Below, piece after piece: positions 18,886 through 30,414 of a stretch of 64,000 nucleotides of DNA (positions are counted from its first letter, which is position 1; every line of letters begins with the position of its first letter). The position numbers and the translations under genes are program-made. The DNA is from Arsenicitalea aurantiaca. GTDB lineage: Bacteria; Pseudomonadota; Alphaproteobacteria; Rhizobiales; Devosiaceae. The stretch is from positions 371,255-435,254 of the forward strand of contig NZ_RZNJ01000002.1 in NCBI RefSeq assembly GCF_003994485.1, written 5' to 3'. The notes below the pieces were generated by a model that saw only the letters and a program-made list of their open reading frames with translations, was not told the origin of the DNA and ran no database searches.

Positions 18886-19370
18886 TCTGTCCGCCGATAA
18901 TCGCCGGACGCGCCGCCGGATTTTTCGAGCAGGACGATGTCTGTGATCCGCATCCCGCGGTCCATCGCCTTGGCCATGTCATAGAGTGTCAGAGCGGCGG
19001 TGCTCGCGGCTGTCAGCGCCTCCATCTCGACGCCCGTTGGCCCGGTGGTTTCAGCCGTAGCGGTGATCGCGAGCGCAGCGCAGCCATCTTCGGGGACGAT
19101 GTCTAGCGTGACCTTGCTCAGGGCAAGCGGGTGGCAAAGCGGAATGAGGTCTGCGGTTTTCTTCGCGGCCATGATGCCGGCGATGCGGGCTACGGCGAGC
19201 GCATCGCCCTTTTTGAGCGTGTCGCCGACGATGGCCGCGATCGTCGCTGGTGATGCCTCGATCCGGGCGCCGGCCACGGCGCGACGACGGGTTGCCGGTT
19301 TGTCGCCGACGTCGACCATGCGCGCATGACCCTTGGCATCGAGATGGGTGAGCGTCTGCCCGCTGGCCAT
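18882..19370 (-). CDS. moaC: Cyclic pyranopterin monophosphate synthase MoaC
   Basis: A 162-residue MoaC, second step of molybdenum cofactor synthesis. Core motifs: [53 protein letters not shown] and [15 protein letters not shown] with catalytic Lys and Asp. It begins at the stop of trpC (TGATG overlap) and its own stop overlaps moeA, so trp and moa genes appear to share a transcript. Confidence 0.95.
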   Translation of the reverse strand: MASGQTLTHLDAKGHARMVDVGDKPATRRRAVAGARIEASPATIAAIVGDTLKKGDALAVARIAGIMAAKKTADLIPLCHPLALSKVTLDIVPEDGCAALAITATAETTGPTGVEMEALTAASTAALTLYDMAKAMDRGMRITDIVLLEKSGGASGDYRRTE

Positions 19371-20179
19371 CAGGCGACGACCTTCGCGCCTTCGAGCAGT
19401 TCGCGCGTCGCGCGCGTCACGTCCGACTGGCGCATCAGGCTTTCTCCAACAAGGAAGCTTCCGATGCCCGCGCGCTTGTCGAGCATCTTGATGTGCTCGT
19501 GGCTGGCGATGCCGCTTTCGGAGATGAGGAAGGTGCCCGCGGGAACGCCGACGGCAAGGTTCACCGAGGTCTCGAGCGTCGTCTCGAATGTCCGCAGATT
19601 ACGGTTGTTGATCCCGATGAAGCGGGCGTCGAGCGCAACGGCCCGGTCGAGCTCGATCTGGTTATGCACCTCCACGAGCGCGTCCATGCCCCATTCGGTA
19701 GCCGCGTCGATCAGATAGCGCGCGGTATCGTCGCCAACGGCGGCGAGGATTATGAGGATGCAGTCCGCGCCCCAGGCGCGGGCCTCAGCAACCTGATAGG
19801 TCTCGAAGAGGAAATCCTTGCGCAGCACGGGCAGGCTGGTGGCCTCGCGCGCTTCAGTCAGGTAGCTCGATGCACCCTGGAATGAGGGGTTGTCGGTCAA
19901 CACCGAAAGACAGGCCGCGCCGCCGGATTCGTACGCGCGCGCGATGTTGGCCGGATCGAAGTCGGGGCGGATCAACCCCTTGGACGGGCTTGCCTTCTTG
20001 ACCTCGGCGATCAGCGCGTAACGCCCTTCGGCGCGACGGCTCTTCAGCGCTTCGAGAAATCCGCGGACGGGCGGCGCGTCATGGGCCTGGGCGACGACCT
20101 CGTTCCAGGGACGCAAGGCCTTCGCTGCAGCGATCTCTTCGCGCTTGTAGGCTTCGATTCGGGTGAGGATGTCGGACAT
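19370..20179 (-). CDS. trpC: Indole-3-glycerol phosphate synthase
   Basis: A 269-residue (beta/alpha)8 monofunctional TrpC that ring-closes CdRP to indole-3-glycerol phosphate. Seen: [20 protein letters not shown] near the N-terminus, [58 protein letters not shown] and [12 protein letters not shown], covering the catalytic Lys, Glu and Asn positions. Not fused to TrpF. Follows trpD by 11 nt. Confidence 0.96.
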   Translation of the reverse strand: MSDILTRIEAYKREEIAAAKALRPWNEVVAQAHDAPPVRGFLEALKSRRAEGRYALIAEVKKASPSKGLIRPDFDPANIARAYESGGAACLSVLTDNPSFQGASSYLTEAREATSLPVLRKDFLFETYQVAEARAWGADCILIILAAVGDDTARYLIDAATEWGMDALVEVHNQIELDRAVALDARFIGINNRNLRTFETTLETSVNLAVGVPAGTFLISESGIASHEHIKMLDKRAGIGSFLVGESLMRQSDVTRATRELLEGAKVVA

Positions 20180-20190
20180 GGATCTTCCGT

Positions 20191-21201
20191 CTAGCTGTTG
20201 GACACGGCGACGAGACGATCGAGCCGCTCGGCGGCGCGGCCGGAATCGATCTGGTCTGCTGCAAGCCGGACGCCGCCGGCAAGGTCGTCTGCCTTTCCGG
20301 CGACAATGAGTGCGGCCGCCGAATTGAGCAGGACAATGTCCCGGTAGGCGGACGCCTGACCCGCCAGAAGCTCTCGCATGCGCTCCGCATTATACGCCGG
20401 CTCACCGCCGATTAGGTCTTCGATGCGCGCGCGCGGCAGGCCCGCCTGCTCGGGCGTGATCTCGAAACTCGTGAGATTTCCGTCCCTTATGGAGGCGACG
20501 AAGGTGGAGCCGGTGGTGGTGATCTCGTCGAGACCGTCACTGCCATGCACCACCCAGGCGGAGATCGTGCGATTGGCCAGAAGGGCCGCGGCGACGGGCT
20601 CGACCCACTCGCGGGCGAAGACGCCGAGCATGTAGTGGCGGGCGCCGGCGGGGTTGGACTGGGGACCGAGGAGGTTGAACATGGTGCGGGTGCCCAGTTC
20701 AACCCGGGTCGGCCCGACATGCTTCATCGCCGGATGGTGCGAGGGCGCGAACATGAAGCCGATGCCGGCTTCGGCGATGCAGTTGGCGATCTGCTCGGGG
20801 GCGAGATCGAGCTTGATCCCGAGGGCCTGCAGGATCTCGGCGGAGCCCGATTTCGACGATAGTGCCCGGTTGCCGTGCTTGGCGACGGGGACGCCCGCGG
20901 CGGCCACGACGAAGGCGGAAGCCGTTGAAATGTTTAGCGTTCCAAGCCCGTCACCGCCCGTGCCGACAATGTCGATGACGCCTGCCGGAGCGGTCACGGG
21001 CACCATCTTGTCGCGCATGATCGAGACGGCCGCGGCGATCTCCCCGACCGTCTCGCCCTTGACGCGCATGCCCATCAGAAAGGCGCCGATCTGGCTCGGC
21101 GTGGCGCCGCCGGACATGATCAGATCCATCACGCCGCGCATTTCCTCGCCGGTCAGATCCTGGCGCGAGGCGATCTTTGCGAGGGCGGTCTTGATGTCCA
21201 T
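20191..21201 (-). CDS. trpD: Anthranilate phosphoribosyltransferase
   Basis: A 336-residue TrpD transferring anthranilate to PRPP. Phosphate loop [39 protein letters not shown] and [19 protein letters not shown] are diagnostic. The first codon shares one nucleotide with the trpG stop. Standalone, not fused to the TrpG domain as in enterics. Confidence 0.96.
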   Translation of the reverse strand: MDIKTALAKIASRQDLTGEEMRGVMDLIMSGGATPSQIGAFLMGMRVKGETVGEIAAAVSIMRDKMVPVTAPAGVIDIVGTGGDGLGTLNISTASAFVVAAAGVPVAKHGNRALSSKSGSAEILQALGIKLDLAPEQIANCIAEAGIGFMFAPSHHPAMKHVGPTRVELGTRTMFNLLGPQSNPAGARHYMLGVFAREWVEPVAAALLANRTISAWVVHGSDGLDEITTTGSTFVASIRDGNLTSFEITPEQAGLPRARIEDLIGGEPAYNAERMRELLAGQASAYRDIVLLNSAAALIVAGKADDLAGGVRLAADQIDSGRAAERLDRLVAVSNS

Positions 21202-21794
21202 CAGGCCGCCTTTCCGACGTTAAAAGTGTGCGCAATTTGCAGGAAATTACGCAAAATAGCATGGCCGTTCTCGGAGGCGATGCTTTCAGGGTGGAATTGC
21301 ACGCCATGAACCGGCTGCGTCCGGTGCTGCATGCCCATGATCAACCCGTCGGTCGTCGCCGTCACCTCGAGAACGTCGGGCAGGGTCTCCTGCCTGACGA
21401 TGAGGGAATGATAGCGGGTCGCTTCGAAATCATCGTTGAGCCCGTGAAATATCCCCTGGCCGGTGTGATGGATGCGACTGGTCTTGCCATGCATGAGGTG
21501 CGGGGCGCGAATGACGTCGCCGCCCATCGCCTGACCGATCGCCTGATGGCCGAGGCACACCCCGAGCATCGGGATCTCCGCGCCGAACCGGCCGATCACG
21601 TCGAGGCAGATGCCGGCCTCGTTCGGGGTGCAGGGGCCGGGGGAGAGCACGATCGCTTCAGGGGCGAGGGCAGCGATGTCCTCGAGGGTGATCTTGTCGT
21701 TGCGATGAACGATCGGCTCGGCCCCGAGCTCCCCGAGGAAATGCACGAGGTTGTAGGTGAAGCTGTCGTAATTATCGATGACGAGCGTCTTCAT
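21201..21794 (-). CDS. trpG: Anthranilate synthase glutamine amidotransferase component
   Basis: A 197-residue class I glutaminase. N-terminal [20 protein letters not shown], oxyanion loop [12 protein letters not shown], nucleophile Cys in [17 protein letters not shown], and the His-Glu pair in [14 protein letters not shown]. Supplies ammonia to TrpE. True start at 21794, overlapping the trpE stop as ATGA. Confidence 0.96.
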   Translation of the reverse strand: MKTLVIDNYDSFTYNLVHFLGELGAEPIVHRNDKITLEDIAALAPEAIVLSPGPCTPNEAGICLDVIGRFGAEIPMLGVCLGHQAIGQAMGGDVIRAPHLMHGKTSRIHHTGQGIFHGLNDDFEATRYHSLIVRQETLPDVLEVTATTDGLIMGMQHRTQPVHGVQFHPESIASENGHAILRNFLQIAHTFNVGKAA

Positions 21795-23329
21795 TGGCCA
21801 ATCCTGCCTTCGCCGGCATAGCGTAGCGCTTCTTCGGCGGCGCTGAACAGGGCGCGAGCCTTGTTCTCGCATTCGAGCTGCTCGAGCGCGGGCTGGCTGT
21901 CGGCGACGATGCCGGCGCCCGCCTGCACGTAGAGCTTGCCATCGGCCAGGATGGCGGTGCGCAGCACGATGCAGGTATCCATGGTGCCATCTGCGCCGAA
22001 ATAGCCGACGCAGCCGCCATAGATGCCGCGACGGGACTTCTCGAGTTCGTCGATGATCTCCATGGCCCGAACCTTGGGCGCGCCAGAGACGGTGCCGGCC
22101 GGGAAGCCTGCGCTCAGCGCATCGACGAAATCATGGCGCGGATCGAGCCGGCCCACGACGTTCGAGACGATGTGCATGACGTGCGAATAGTATTCGAGGA
22201 AGAACTTGTCCGTCACCCGGACCGATCCGATCTCGGCGACGCGCCCGACATCATTGCGGCCGAGATCGAGCAGCATCAGGTGCTCGGCAAGCTCCTTGGG
22301 GTCGCTCATCAGCTCTTCGGCGAGCTCGCGGTCCCGCGTCGGGGTCTCGCCGCGCCGGCGTGTGCCGGCGATGGGGCGAATGGTGACTTCACCCTCATGG
22401 ACGCGCACGAGGATTTCCGGGCTCGATCCGGCGACCGAAAAATCCCCGAAATCGAGGAAGTACATGTAGGGCGAGGGATTGGTGCGCCGCAGCGCGCGAT
22501 AGAGCGCCGTCGGGGGGAGTGTGAACTCGGCCTCGAAACGCTGGCTCAACACCACCTGGAAGATGTCGCCCGCCGCGATGTACGCCTTGGCGCGATCGAC
22601 CATTGCCGCATAATCGGCCGGGCTCGTGTTGGAGCGCACCGACAGACCCGAGAGATCCGCGTCCGCGGCGCTGTAGGGCAGGGTGCGGCCGAGCCGGGCA
22701 ACGGCATCGTCGATCCTCAGGAGCGCGCTTTCATAAGCCTGGCGGGCGCCGATCCCGTCCCGGACATAGACCGGGGCGGTGAGATAGAGCTCGTCCTTGA
22801 GCGTGTCGAAAATGGCGAGCAGGGTAGGGCGGATCAGGATCGCTTCGGGAAAGCCGAGACCTTCATCCTGCGTGTCGGGCAGGGTCTCCATGTACCTGAC
22901 CATCTCGTAGCCGAGATAGCCGTAAACGCCCGCCGATTGCGGCGGCAAGCCGTCGGGCATGTCGATGCGGGATTCGGCGACGAGAGCGCGGAGCGCGTCG
23001 AGCGGGGCTGCGTCCAGCGCTTCATAGCTGTCGTCCCGCCATGCGGCGTGTCGATTGATGGAGGCCACGCCCCCCTCGACCTTCAGGATCACGTCGGGCT
23101 CGAGCCCGATGATCGAATAGCGCCCGCGCACCGATCCGCCCTGCACCGATTCGAGCAGGAAGGTGTTGCGACGGCCCTCGGCCAGCTTCAGATAGGTGCC
23201 GATCGGGGTTTCGAGGTCGGCCACGATGCGCCGGAAGACGATCTGCGAGCGCCCCGCCGCATAACCTGCGGCGAAGTCTTCGAAGGGATCGTGCTCAGGA
23301 CCTTTTACCGACATGTCCACCGCATTCAT
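21791..23329 (-). CDS. trpE: Anthranilate synthase component I
   Basis: A 512-residue chorismate-binding enzyme. N-terminal regulatory part includes [20 protein letters not shown], with the tryptophan-feedback LLES element. The C-terminal catalytic core has [52 protein letters not shown] and [19 protein letters not shown]. Two bases separate it from ppiD, and no leader peptide or attenuator fits in that gap. Any trp control would therefore have to be at the ppiD promoter or internal. Confidence 0.96.
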   Translation of the reverse strand: MNAVDMSVKGPEHDPFEDFAAGYAAGRSQIVFRRIVADLETPIGTYLKLAEGRRNTFLLESVQGGSVRGRYSIIGLEPDVILKVEGGVASINRHAAWRDDSYEALDAAPLDALRALVAESRIDMPDGLPPQSAGVYGYLGYEMVRYMETLPDTQDEGLGFPEAILIRPTLLAIFDTLKDELYLTAPVYVRDGIGARQAYESALLRIDDAVARLGRTLPYSAADADLSGLSVRSNTSPADYAAMVDRAKAYIAAGDIFQVVLSQRFEAEFTLPPTALYRALRRTNPSPYMYFLDFGDFSVAGSSPEILVRVHEGEVTIRPIAGTRRRGETPTRDRELAEELMSDPKELAEHLMLLDLGRNDVGRVAEIGSVRVTDKFFLEYYSHVMHIVSNVVGRLDPRHDFVDALSAGFPAGTVSGAPKVRAMEIIDELEKSRRGIYGGCVGYFGADGTMDTCIVLRTAILADGKLYVQAGAGIVADSQPALEQLECENKARALFSAAEEALRYAGEGRIGQ

Positions 23330-23331
23330 GC

Positions 23332-25209
23332 TCAGAGCGCCTCGTCAGCCGCGAGAAGCTGGTTGAGGGCCGACTGGTTGATCCTGAGGCCTGCTTCGTC
23401 CCGAAGACCGGCGACAAAATCGAGATAAAGGCTGTCGCGCAGCGCCTCGGTCACGAACTCGCGGGTTTCCGGGGCCGGCTCGGACTGGGCCGGCGTGATC
23501 TCGACGACGCGGAAGACGACATAGTCGCCGGCGCCGTTGACGGCCGAGCCGACATGGCCGACGCCCCCGCCGAAAGCGGCTTCGGCGACGGCGCCGTCAA
23601 GCACCTGCGTGCCATCACCGGCGCGGCTCAGCGGCTGGGAGAGGGTTGGGAACTGGTTGACCTGCATCCCGACCTCGAAGAAGTCCTCTCCGGCCTCGAG
23701 ATCGGCGACGAGGGTCTGCACCTGCTCCTGAAGCGCGAGATCGGTTTCGCGCGCAGTCCAGGCGGCAACCACCTGGTCGCGCACCTCGTCGAGAGCGAGA
23801 TCGCGCGCAGGCTCGACGGAATCGAGCTCGAAGAAGACGTTGTTGTTCGCGCCGAGTGAAATCGTCGGGGCGAGAGGGGCATCCTCTGCGGTCGAGAAGA
23901 TCTGCGTCGCGATCCGCTGGCGGCTCTCGGCATCGAGATCGCTGAGGACGGAGAGTTCGCCGCCCGCAGCGGTTACCCCGACTTCGTGAAGGGTGAGCCC
24001 GAAGCGCTCGGCGATCGTTTCGATGGGCTGGAAGGAGGCGCGCAGCTCCTCGATCTGGTCGAGCGTCTCGATGTAGCCGGCGCGCGCATTCGCAAGCGCG
24101 ACGCTTTCGGCGACCCGGTCGCGGACTTCGGCGAGCGGGGTTTCCCCGCCACCCTCGATGGCCGAGACGTGCACGGCACGGCGGCCGCCAATGCCGGGGA
24201 TGATCGCGAACGCGCCCTCTTCGAGGCCGAAGGCGGCGTTGCCGAGATTGTTGTCGGTCACCTGGGTGCGGGCGAGGGTGCCGAGCTGGCTGGGCGTGAC
24301 GCCCGCTTCGGCGACGAGATCCTCAAAGCTCTCGCCCGCCTCGAGGCCCGCCTCGAAGCGCGAGACGAGTTCGGGAGTGGAGAGCACCACCTGCTGGAGG
24401 GTGCGGCGTTCGGGCCGGACGTAGTTCTGACGGGTGCGCTCGTATTCCGCCTCGATCTCGGCGTCGGACACCTCCATGTTCTCGGCCAGGGTCTGGGGCG
24501 AGAAGGAGATGATCTTGACGTTGCGGGTCTCCGGGGCGCGGAAGCTGGCCTGGTTCTCCTCGAGATAGGCCTGCAGGGCCTCCTCGGTCGGTTCCTCGAC
24601 CGGCATGGTGTTGGCCTGGTTGAGGACGATGTAGTCGATGCTGCGTCTGTCGCCCGTGTAGCGGTTCACCAGCTCCTGCGCCGTGGTCGAGACAGGCGTA
24701 CCCCCGAAGAGGCCGAGCGACAGCTGCTGGCGGCGCGCCGCATTGCGCTGGAGCTGGAAATATTCAGCTTCGGTGAAGCCATTGGCCTGCAGGACGCGCA
24801 CGAAATTGGCGCGATCGAAGCCGCCGAGCGTGCCGCCGAAGGAGGGATCCTGCCGCACGAGCTGGGCGAGCCTGTCCTCGGAGACGCCAAGCCCGAAATC
24901 GGCGCCGAGCCGGTTGATCGCAGCGTCCGCCGCAAGCCGGTTCAGCACGACGGTCGGAATGCCCATCGCGACCGCATCCTGCGGGGTGGGGACCATGCCG
25001 GTCTGCTGGGAGAAGGCGTTGATCTGCGCCTGGTAGCCACGCTGGAACTCGCGCGCGCTGATGTCTTCCTCTCCCACGCGGGCCACTGTATTGGACCCCA
25101 GGTCGAAGATCACATTGGATATCCCGAACAGGGCAAAGCTCATGACGAGGATGCCGAGGAAGATCTTGGCGGGCCAGGTCCGGCCGAAGGCGCGCAGGCT
25201 GTCGAGCAT
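23332..25209 (-). CDS. ppiD: Peptidyl-prolyl cis-trans isomerase, SurA/PpiD family
   Basis: A 625-residue envelope chaperone. One N-terminal membrane segment (about residues 14-36, IFLGILVMSFALFGISNVIF) is followed by the SurA-N/PpiD chaperone domain (to about residue 240). A parvulin-like central region contains QVVLSTPELVSRFEAGLEAG, and a long C-terminal domain follows. The parvulin core looks degenerate, as in many alphaproteobacterial PpiD proteins. Start at 25209 (MLDSLRAFGRTWPAK) fits the family better than the upstream in-frame ATGs. It heads the ppiD-trpEGDC-moaC-moeA run. Confidence 0.88.
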   Translation of the reverse strand: MLDSLRAFGRTWPAKIFLGILVMSFALFGISNVIFDLGSNTVARVGEEDISAREFQRGYQAQINAFSQQTGMVPTPQDAVAMGIPTVVLNRLAADAAINRLGADFGLGVSEDRLAQLVRQDPSFGGTLGGFDRANFVRVLQANGFTEAEYFQLQRNAARRQQLSLGLFGGTPVSTTAQELVNRYTGDRRSIDYIVLNQANTMPVEEPTEEALQAYLEENQASFRAPETRNVKIISFSPQTLAENMEVSDAEIEAEYERTRQNYVRPERRTLQQVVLSTPELVSRFEAGLEAGESFEDLVAEAGVTPSQLGTLARTQVTDNNLGNAAFGLEEGAFAIIPGIGGRRAVHVSAIEGGGETPLAEVRDRVAESVALANARAGYIETLDQIEELRASFQPIETIAERFGLTLHEVGVTAAGGELSVLSDLDAESRQRIATQIFSTAEDAPLAPTISLGANNNVFFELDSVEPARDLALDEVRDQVVAAWTARETDLALQEQVQTLVADLEAGEDFFEVGMQVNQFPTLSQPLSRAGDGTQVLDGAVAEAAFGGGVGHVGSAVNGAGDYVVFRVVEITPAQSEPAPETREFVTEALRDSLYLDFVAGLRDEAGLRINQSALNQLLAADEAL

Positions 25210-25444
25210 GTCGTCTGGTTCCAGGCGTATGAAGGGCTGGCCGAATGGCCGGCCGGCCGATACTAGCATTGTGCACAAGCGGGGAAACCGGAATTCCCCG
25301 GCCGGTGCGCGATGGGGTTCGACTTTTTCTATGCGTCGGGCGTTTCGGCTTGAAACCCACCGGCGCGCTGGACAGGCTCCGGAACCTGCCCCATGGCGGG
25401 GGTTATGGCAAAGTCCGGTTCAAAGCAAGTAGGAGACCGAAGAG

Positions 25445-26200
25445 GTGAGTGCACGCATGACGCCGCTGATCGTTGGAAACTGGAAGATGAACGGGCTGGG
25501 CGCATCGCTCGGTGAATTCGCCGATCTCGCGAGCCTGCTGACGACCGGGGAGCCGCCGCGCTGCATCGTGGCGATCTGCCCGCCGGCAACGCTTCTGTCC
25601 CAGATGGCCGACCAGGGCGCCCTGAGCGGAATTTTGACGGGCGGACAGGATTGCCACGTGGCGCAGAACGGGGCGCACACCGGGGACATTTCGGCCGCCA
25701 TGCTGGCCGATGCGGGCGCGCAGTTCGTGATCGTCGGGCACTCCGAGCGCCGCGCCGACCATGGCGAGACGGACGATCTGGTGCGCCGCAAGGCAGTGGC
25801 GGCGCTCGCGGCTGGGCTGACCCCGATCATCTGCGTGGGGGAAACCGAGGCCGAACGCGATGCGGGGCAAGCCGAGGCCGTGGTCGGCGCCCAGCTGGCA
25901 GCCTCGGTGCCCGACGAGGCGGCCTCACACGAGGTGGTCATCGCCTATGAGCCGGTCTGGGCCATCGGCACCGGTCGCACGCCGACGAACGAGGAGATCG
26001 GCCAGATGCACGGCGCCCTGCGCGCGAGGCTCGTCGAGCGCTTCGGGGACCGCGGGGCGGCGATCCGGCTCCTCTACGGGGGCTCGATGAAACCGATCAA
26101 CGCGCGCGAGATCCTGATGATCGACAATGTCGATGGCGGGCTCGTCGGTGGAGCCAGCCTCTTGGCGAAAGACTTCTATGCCATTATCTGCTCGGTTTAG
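25445..26200 (+). CDS. tpiA: Triosephosphate isomerase
   Basis: A 247-251-residue TIM barrel interconverting DHAP and GAP. Seen: [10 protein letters not shown] with the catalytic Lys, [15 protein letters not shown] with the catalytic His, [18 protein letters not shown] with the catalytic Glu, and [14 protein letters not shown] plus [11 protein letters not shown] for phosphate binding. The start is either GTG 25445, with AGGAG upstream, or ATG 25457, which fits conserved N-termini better. Also serves the GAP produced by DgoA. Confidence 0.95.
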   Translation: MSARMTPLIVGNWKMNGLGASLGEFADLASLLTTGEPPRCIVAICPPATLLSQMADQGALSGILTGGQDCHVAQNGAHTGDISAAMLADAGAQFVIVGHSERRADHGETDDLVRRKAVAALAAGLTPIICVGETEAERDAGQAEAVVGAQLAASVPDEAASHEVVIAYEPVWAIGTGRTPTNEEIGQMHGALRARLVERFGDRGAAIRLLYGGSMKPINAREILMIDNVDGGLVGGASLLAKDFYAIICSV

Positions 26201-26265
26201 GCTGGCAATCGCGGGTTCGTGGTTGTAGAAGGCCCGCAAATCCAAAACTGGAAGACCGAGTTGAG

Positions 26266-26781
26266 ATGGCCAACGTCCTGATTGTTGCGTATTTGCTGAT
26301 CGTCCTGGCGCTGATTGCAGTGATCCTGCTGCAGCGTTCGGAAGGCGGCGGGCTCGGCATGGGCGGCAATGCCGGTGGCATGATGACGGCCCGCGGGTCT
26401 GCCAACCTGATGACGCGGACGACGGCAGTGCTTGCGACGCTGTTCTTCGCGACCGCGATCGGGCTCACCATTCTTGCCGAACTCGACCGCAGCACGCAGT
26501 CGATCCTCGATCGCGCGGCGGACGGGGTCGGCGCGGGTGCCGTTGCGCCCACGACCGTGCTCGATGCGCTCAACCAGCTCCAGGGCGACACGCCGGCAAC
26601 GCCTGCTGCGCCTGCTGCCCCTGCCGCACCGGCATCCGATCCCGGCCTCGCCGTGCCGACGACGCCATCGGCGCCCGTCGATGCGGCACCGGCAGCTCCG
26701 GTCGATGCGGCTCCGGCAACGGCGCCCGCCGCACCTGCGGCGCCTGCGAACAGCATCGCACCCGCCGCGCCCGCCAACTGA
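26266..26781 (+). CDS. secG: Preprotein translocase subunit SecG
   Basis: A 171-residue SecG. Residues 1-72 are typical, with two membrane helices (VLIVAYLLIVLALIAVILLQ and the TTAVLATLFFATAIGLTILA region) around RSEGGGLGMGGNAGG. The remaining roughly 80 residues are an Ala/Pro-rich low-complexity tail built from repeats such as APAAPAAPAAP and VDAAPA, longer than the approximately 110 residues of enteric SecG. Accessory subunit of SecYEG. Co-directional after tpiA (65 nt) and followed by a terminator. Confidence 0.92.
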   Translation: MANVLIVAYLLIVLALIAVILLQRSEGGGLGMGGNAGGMMTARGSANLMTRTTAVLATLFFATAIGLTILAELDRSTQSILDRAADGVGAGAVAPTTVLDALNQLQGDTPATPAAPAAPAAPASDPGLAVPTTPSAPVDAAPAAPVDAAPATAPAAPAAPANSIAPAAPAN

Positions 26782-28524
<1,743 letters not shown>

Positions 28525-28535
28525 GGGCGCCTTCG

Positions 28536-28724
28536 ATGGCCGAGATCGTCAACCTGCGGATGGCGAGGAAGCGCAAGGCGCGGGCCGATAAGGACGAGGC
28601 GGCCGCCCAGAACCGGGTACTGTTCGGGCGCAGCAAGGCCGAGCGGGAAAAGACCGAAGCCGAGGCGAAGCTTGCCGGGCGCAGGCTCGATGGCCACCGG
28701 CGCGAGGACGGGGAGGGGGCCTAG
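28536..28724 (+). CDS. DUF4169 family small basic protein
   Basis: A 62-residue, highly charged protein starting MAEIVNLRMARKRKARADK and ending RRLDGHRRE, the two conserved ends of DUF4169. The middle NRVLFGRSKAEREKTEAE is helix-like and probably coiled. Function unknown. It is 11 nt after pyrG and likely co-transcribed; it converges on the DUF815 ATPase gene. Confidence 0.78.
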   Translation: MAEIVNLRMARKRKARADKDEAAAQNRVLFGRSKAEREKTEAEAKLAGRRLDGHRREDGEGA

Positions 28725-28754
28725 AGGCCCCCTTCGCCATTCAGCGGGCCATGG

Positions 28755-29633
28755 TCAGACGGCCTTGCCCATTTCACCGGCGAGCTGGCGCACGAGCTGG
28801 ATTGCAACGCGGCCGGAGCGGGCGCCACGGGTGGCGGACCACTCGATGGCGCGGGCCCGCAGGGTCTCGTCGTCGATCTCCATTCCGTAAGCGTCGCAAT
28901 AGCCACGCACCATGGCGAGATAGGTCGGCTGGTCACAATTGTGGAAGCCGAGCCAGAGCCCGAAGCGATCCGAAAGGGAGACCTTTTCCTCCACGGCTTC
29001 GCCCGGGTTGATCGCGGTGGCGCGTTCGTTCTCGATCATGTCGCGCGGCATGAGGTGGCGCCGGTTGGACGTCGCGTAAAGGAGCACGTTGTCCGGTCGG
29101 CCCTCGAGCCCGCCATCGAGAATCGTTTTCAGCGCCTTGTAGCTCGTCTCGTCGCGGTCGAAGCTCAGATCGTCGCAAAAGATGATGAAGCGGGCCTCGT
29201 CCTGCCCGATGCGGCGCATCAGCACCGGAAGCGATTCGATATCCTCGCGCGCAATCTCGATGAGGATGAGCCGTTTGAGCCCGGGCTCGTCGAGGGCACC
29301 GATATGGGCGTGCACGGCCTTGACCAGCGAGCTCTTGCCCATGCCCCGCGCGCCCCAGAGGAGCGCATTGTTGGCGCCGTGGCCGCGGGCGAACTGCAGC
29401 GTGTTGTCGAGCAGGATGCTGCTCACATCGCTGATGCCCTTGAGGAGATCGAGCGGCACGCGCGACACTTTTTTCACCGGCAGAAGCCGGCCTTCGGCCG
29501 CTTCCCAGTGATAGGCGTCGGCCTCGCCGAGGTCCGGTTCGGACGCGGGCCGGGCAGGCAGGGCGTGTTGCAGGGACAGGGCGATGCGGTCGAGCGAATC
29601 CGCGATCCGCGCGAGCTGGTCTTCGGTGTTCAC
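28755..29633 (-). CDS. DUF815 family AAA-like ATPase
   Basis: A 292-residue DUF815 protein. P-loop GARGMGKSSLVKAVHAH (about residue 92) and a Walker B-like FIIFCDDLSFDRDETSYKAL, then VLLYATSNRRHLMPRDM and SLSDRFGLWLGFHNCDQPTY are hallmark blocks. Widespread in Gram-negatives as an ATP-binding protein next to yajC or related genes; its role is not established. Start taken as GTG 29633 (VNTEDQLARIADSLDRI) with GGAGG 12 nt upstream, slightly long spacing. The upstream frame extension is not protein-like. Confidence 0.85.
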   Translation of the reverse strand: MNTEDQLARIADSLDRIALSLQHALPARPASEPDLGEADAYHWEAAEGRLLPVKKVSRVPLDLLKGISDVSSILLDNTLQFARGHGANNALLWGARGMGKSSLVKAVHAHIGALDEPGLKRLILIEIAREDIESLPVLMRRIGQDEARFIIFCDDLSFDRDETSYKALKTILDGGLEGRPDNVLLYATSNRRHLMPRDMIENERATAINPGEAVEEKVSLSDRFGLWLGFHNCDQPTYLAMVRGYCDAYGMEIDDETLRARAIEWSATRGARSGRVAIQLVRQLAGEMGKAV

Positions 29634-29683
29634 TTGTCGGAAAATCCTCCGGGATTCGGCGGGTGACGGCGCCCTGATTGGCT

Positions 29684-29712
29684 TTGCAATCGCCAAGGCG
29701 CACTTGTATAGT
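29684..29712 (+). promoter_or_regulatory. Sigma-70-type promoter for yajC
   Basis: TTGCAA, exactly 17 nt, then TATAGT, a good match to housekeeping consensus. Transcription would begin near 29720, giving a leader of roughly 105 nt before yajC. The leader contains a terminator-like hairpin. Confidence 0.65.
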
Positions 29713-29754
29713 CCGCGCGATTTCGTGCCGGGTGGGTATGCCCATTGCCGGATT

Positions 29755-29786
29755 GGCCGCCAATATGGAATTACCGGCGGCCTTTT
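29755..29786 (+). terminator. Terminator-like hairpin in the yajC leader (candidate attenuator)
   Basis: GGCCGCC, a 14-nt loop, GGCGGCC, then TTTT. A perfect 7-bp stem with U tract between the predicted promoter and the yajC start. It could attenuate yajC or end a short RNA of about 65-70 nt. An upstream TGGG-TATG-CCCA mini-hairpin lies in the same leader. Confidence 0.55.
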
Positions 29787-29824
29787 GACAAGCGACAGCC
29801 AACCTGGACGCCAAGGAGTTCTCA

Positions 29825-30166
29825 ATGTTCGTTACCCCTGCCTATGCACAAGCCGCCGGTGGTGGCGGAGCAGCGGAAATCTTCACCTCGCTGATCCCCA
29901 TCCTGCTGCTTATCCTCATCTTCTGGCTGCTGATCTTCCGCCCGCAGCAGAAGCGCCTCAAGGCCCAGCAGGCCATGCTGTCGGCCATCCGGCGCGGGGA
30001 TACGGTGGTCACCAGCGGTGGCATCGTGGGCAAGGTCATCAAGGCCGTGGATGGCGAGGATCTCGAAGTCGAGATCGCCCAGGGCACGCGCGTCAAGATC
30101 GTCCGGCACATGGTTGCGGACGTGCGCAGCAAGGCCGAACCGGTCAACGACAACAAGCCGGCCTGA
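29825..30166 (+). CDS. yajC: Preprotein translocase accessory subunit YajC
   Basis: A 113-residue single-pass membrane protein. An N-terminal Ala/Gly segment is followed by one strong membrane helix (about residues 20-40, SLIPILLLILIFWLLIFRP) and the hallmark RPQQKRLKAQQAML. The cytoplasmic domain has GDTVVTSGGIVGKVIK. Associates with SecDF. AAGGAG is correctly spaced before the ATG. Followed by a terminator and then secDF. Confidence 0.94.
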   Translation: MFVTPAYAQAAGGGGAAEIFTSLIPILLLILIFWLLIFRPQQKRLKAQQAMLSAIRRGDTVVTSGGIVGKVIKAVDGEDLEVEIAQGTRVKIVRHMVADVRSKAEPVNDNKPA

Positions 30167-30180
30167 CCGGCAGACCAAGG

Positions 30181-30216
30181 CCCGATCCCGCAAGCGTGAA
30201 GCCGGGGTCGGGTTTT
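30181..30216 (+). terminator. Rho-independent terminator after yajC
   Basis: CCCGATCCCG pairs with CGGGGTCGGG (one G-U pair), 12-nt loop, then TTTT, starting 15 nt after the yajC stop. It would uncouple yajC from secDF, or limit read-through. The rest of the 248-bp gap up to 30414 shows no gene. Confidence 0.75.
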
Positions 30217-30414
30217 CGACATAATGGGGGCGGGTTTTGCGCGCATGCGGCCCGCCTCGACCTCCTCGTTCCGGAAGCGCTGGCAATTTGTGCCGCGCCT
30301 CACCATCTGGGGTCGATCTGGATACGGGGAGCCCATGCGCGCCCCTATTCGTCATTTGACAGGCACACCGGGCCGGCCCCGAGGGGCGACCGCGGCTTTC
30401 AGGACTGACACGAC

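Noticed and set aside
25210-25444. tRNA or other RNA gene between ppiD and tpiA
   Set aside because: Only a short CGGGGAA/TTCCCCG hairpin was found; no cloverleaf and no CCA end.
26590-26780. Tandem DNA repeat array
   Set aside because: The repetition is Ala/Pro coding low complexity in the SecG tail, not a perfect tandem repeat or CRISPR.
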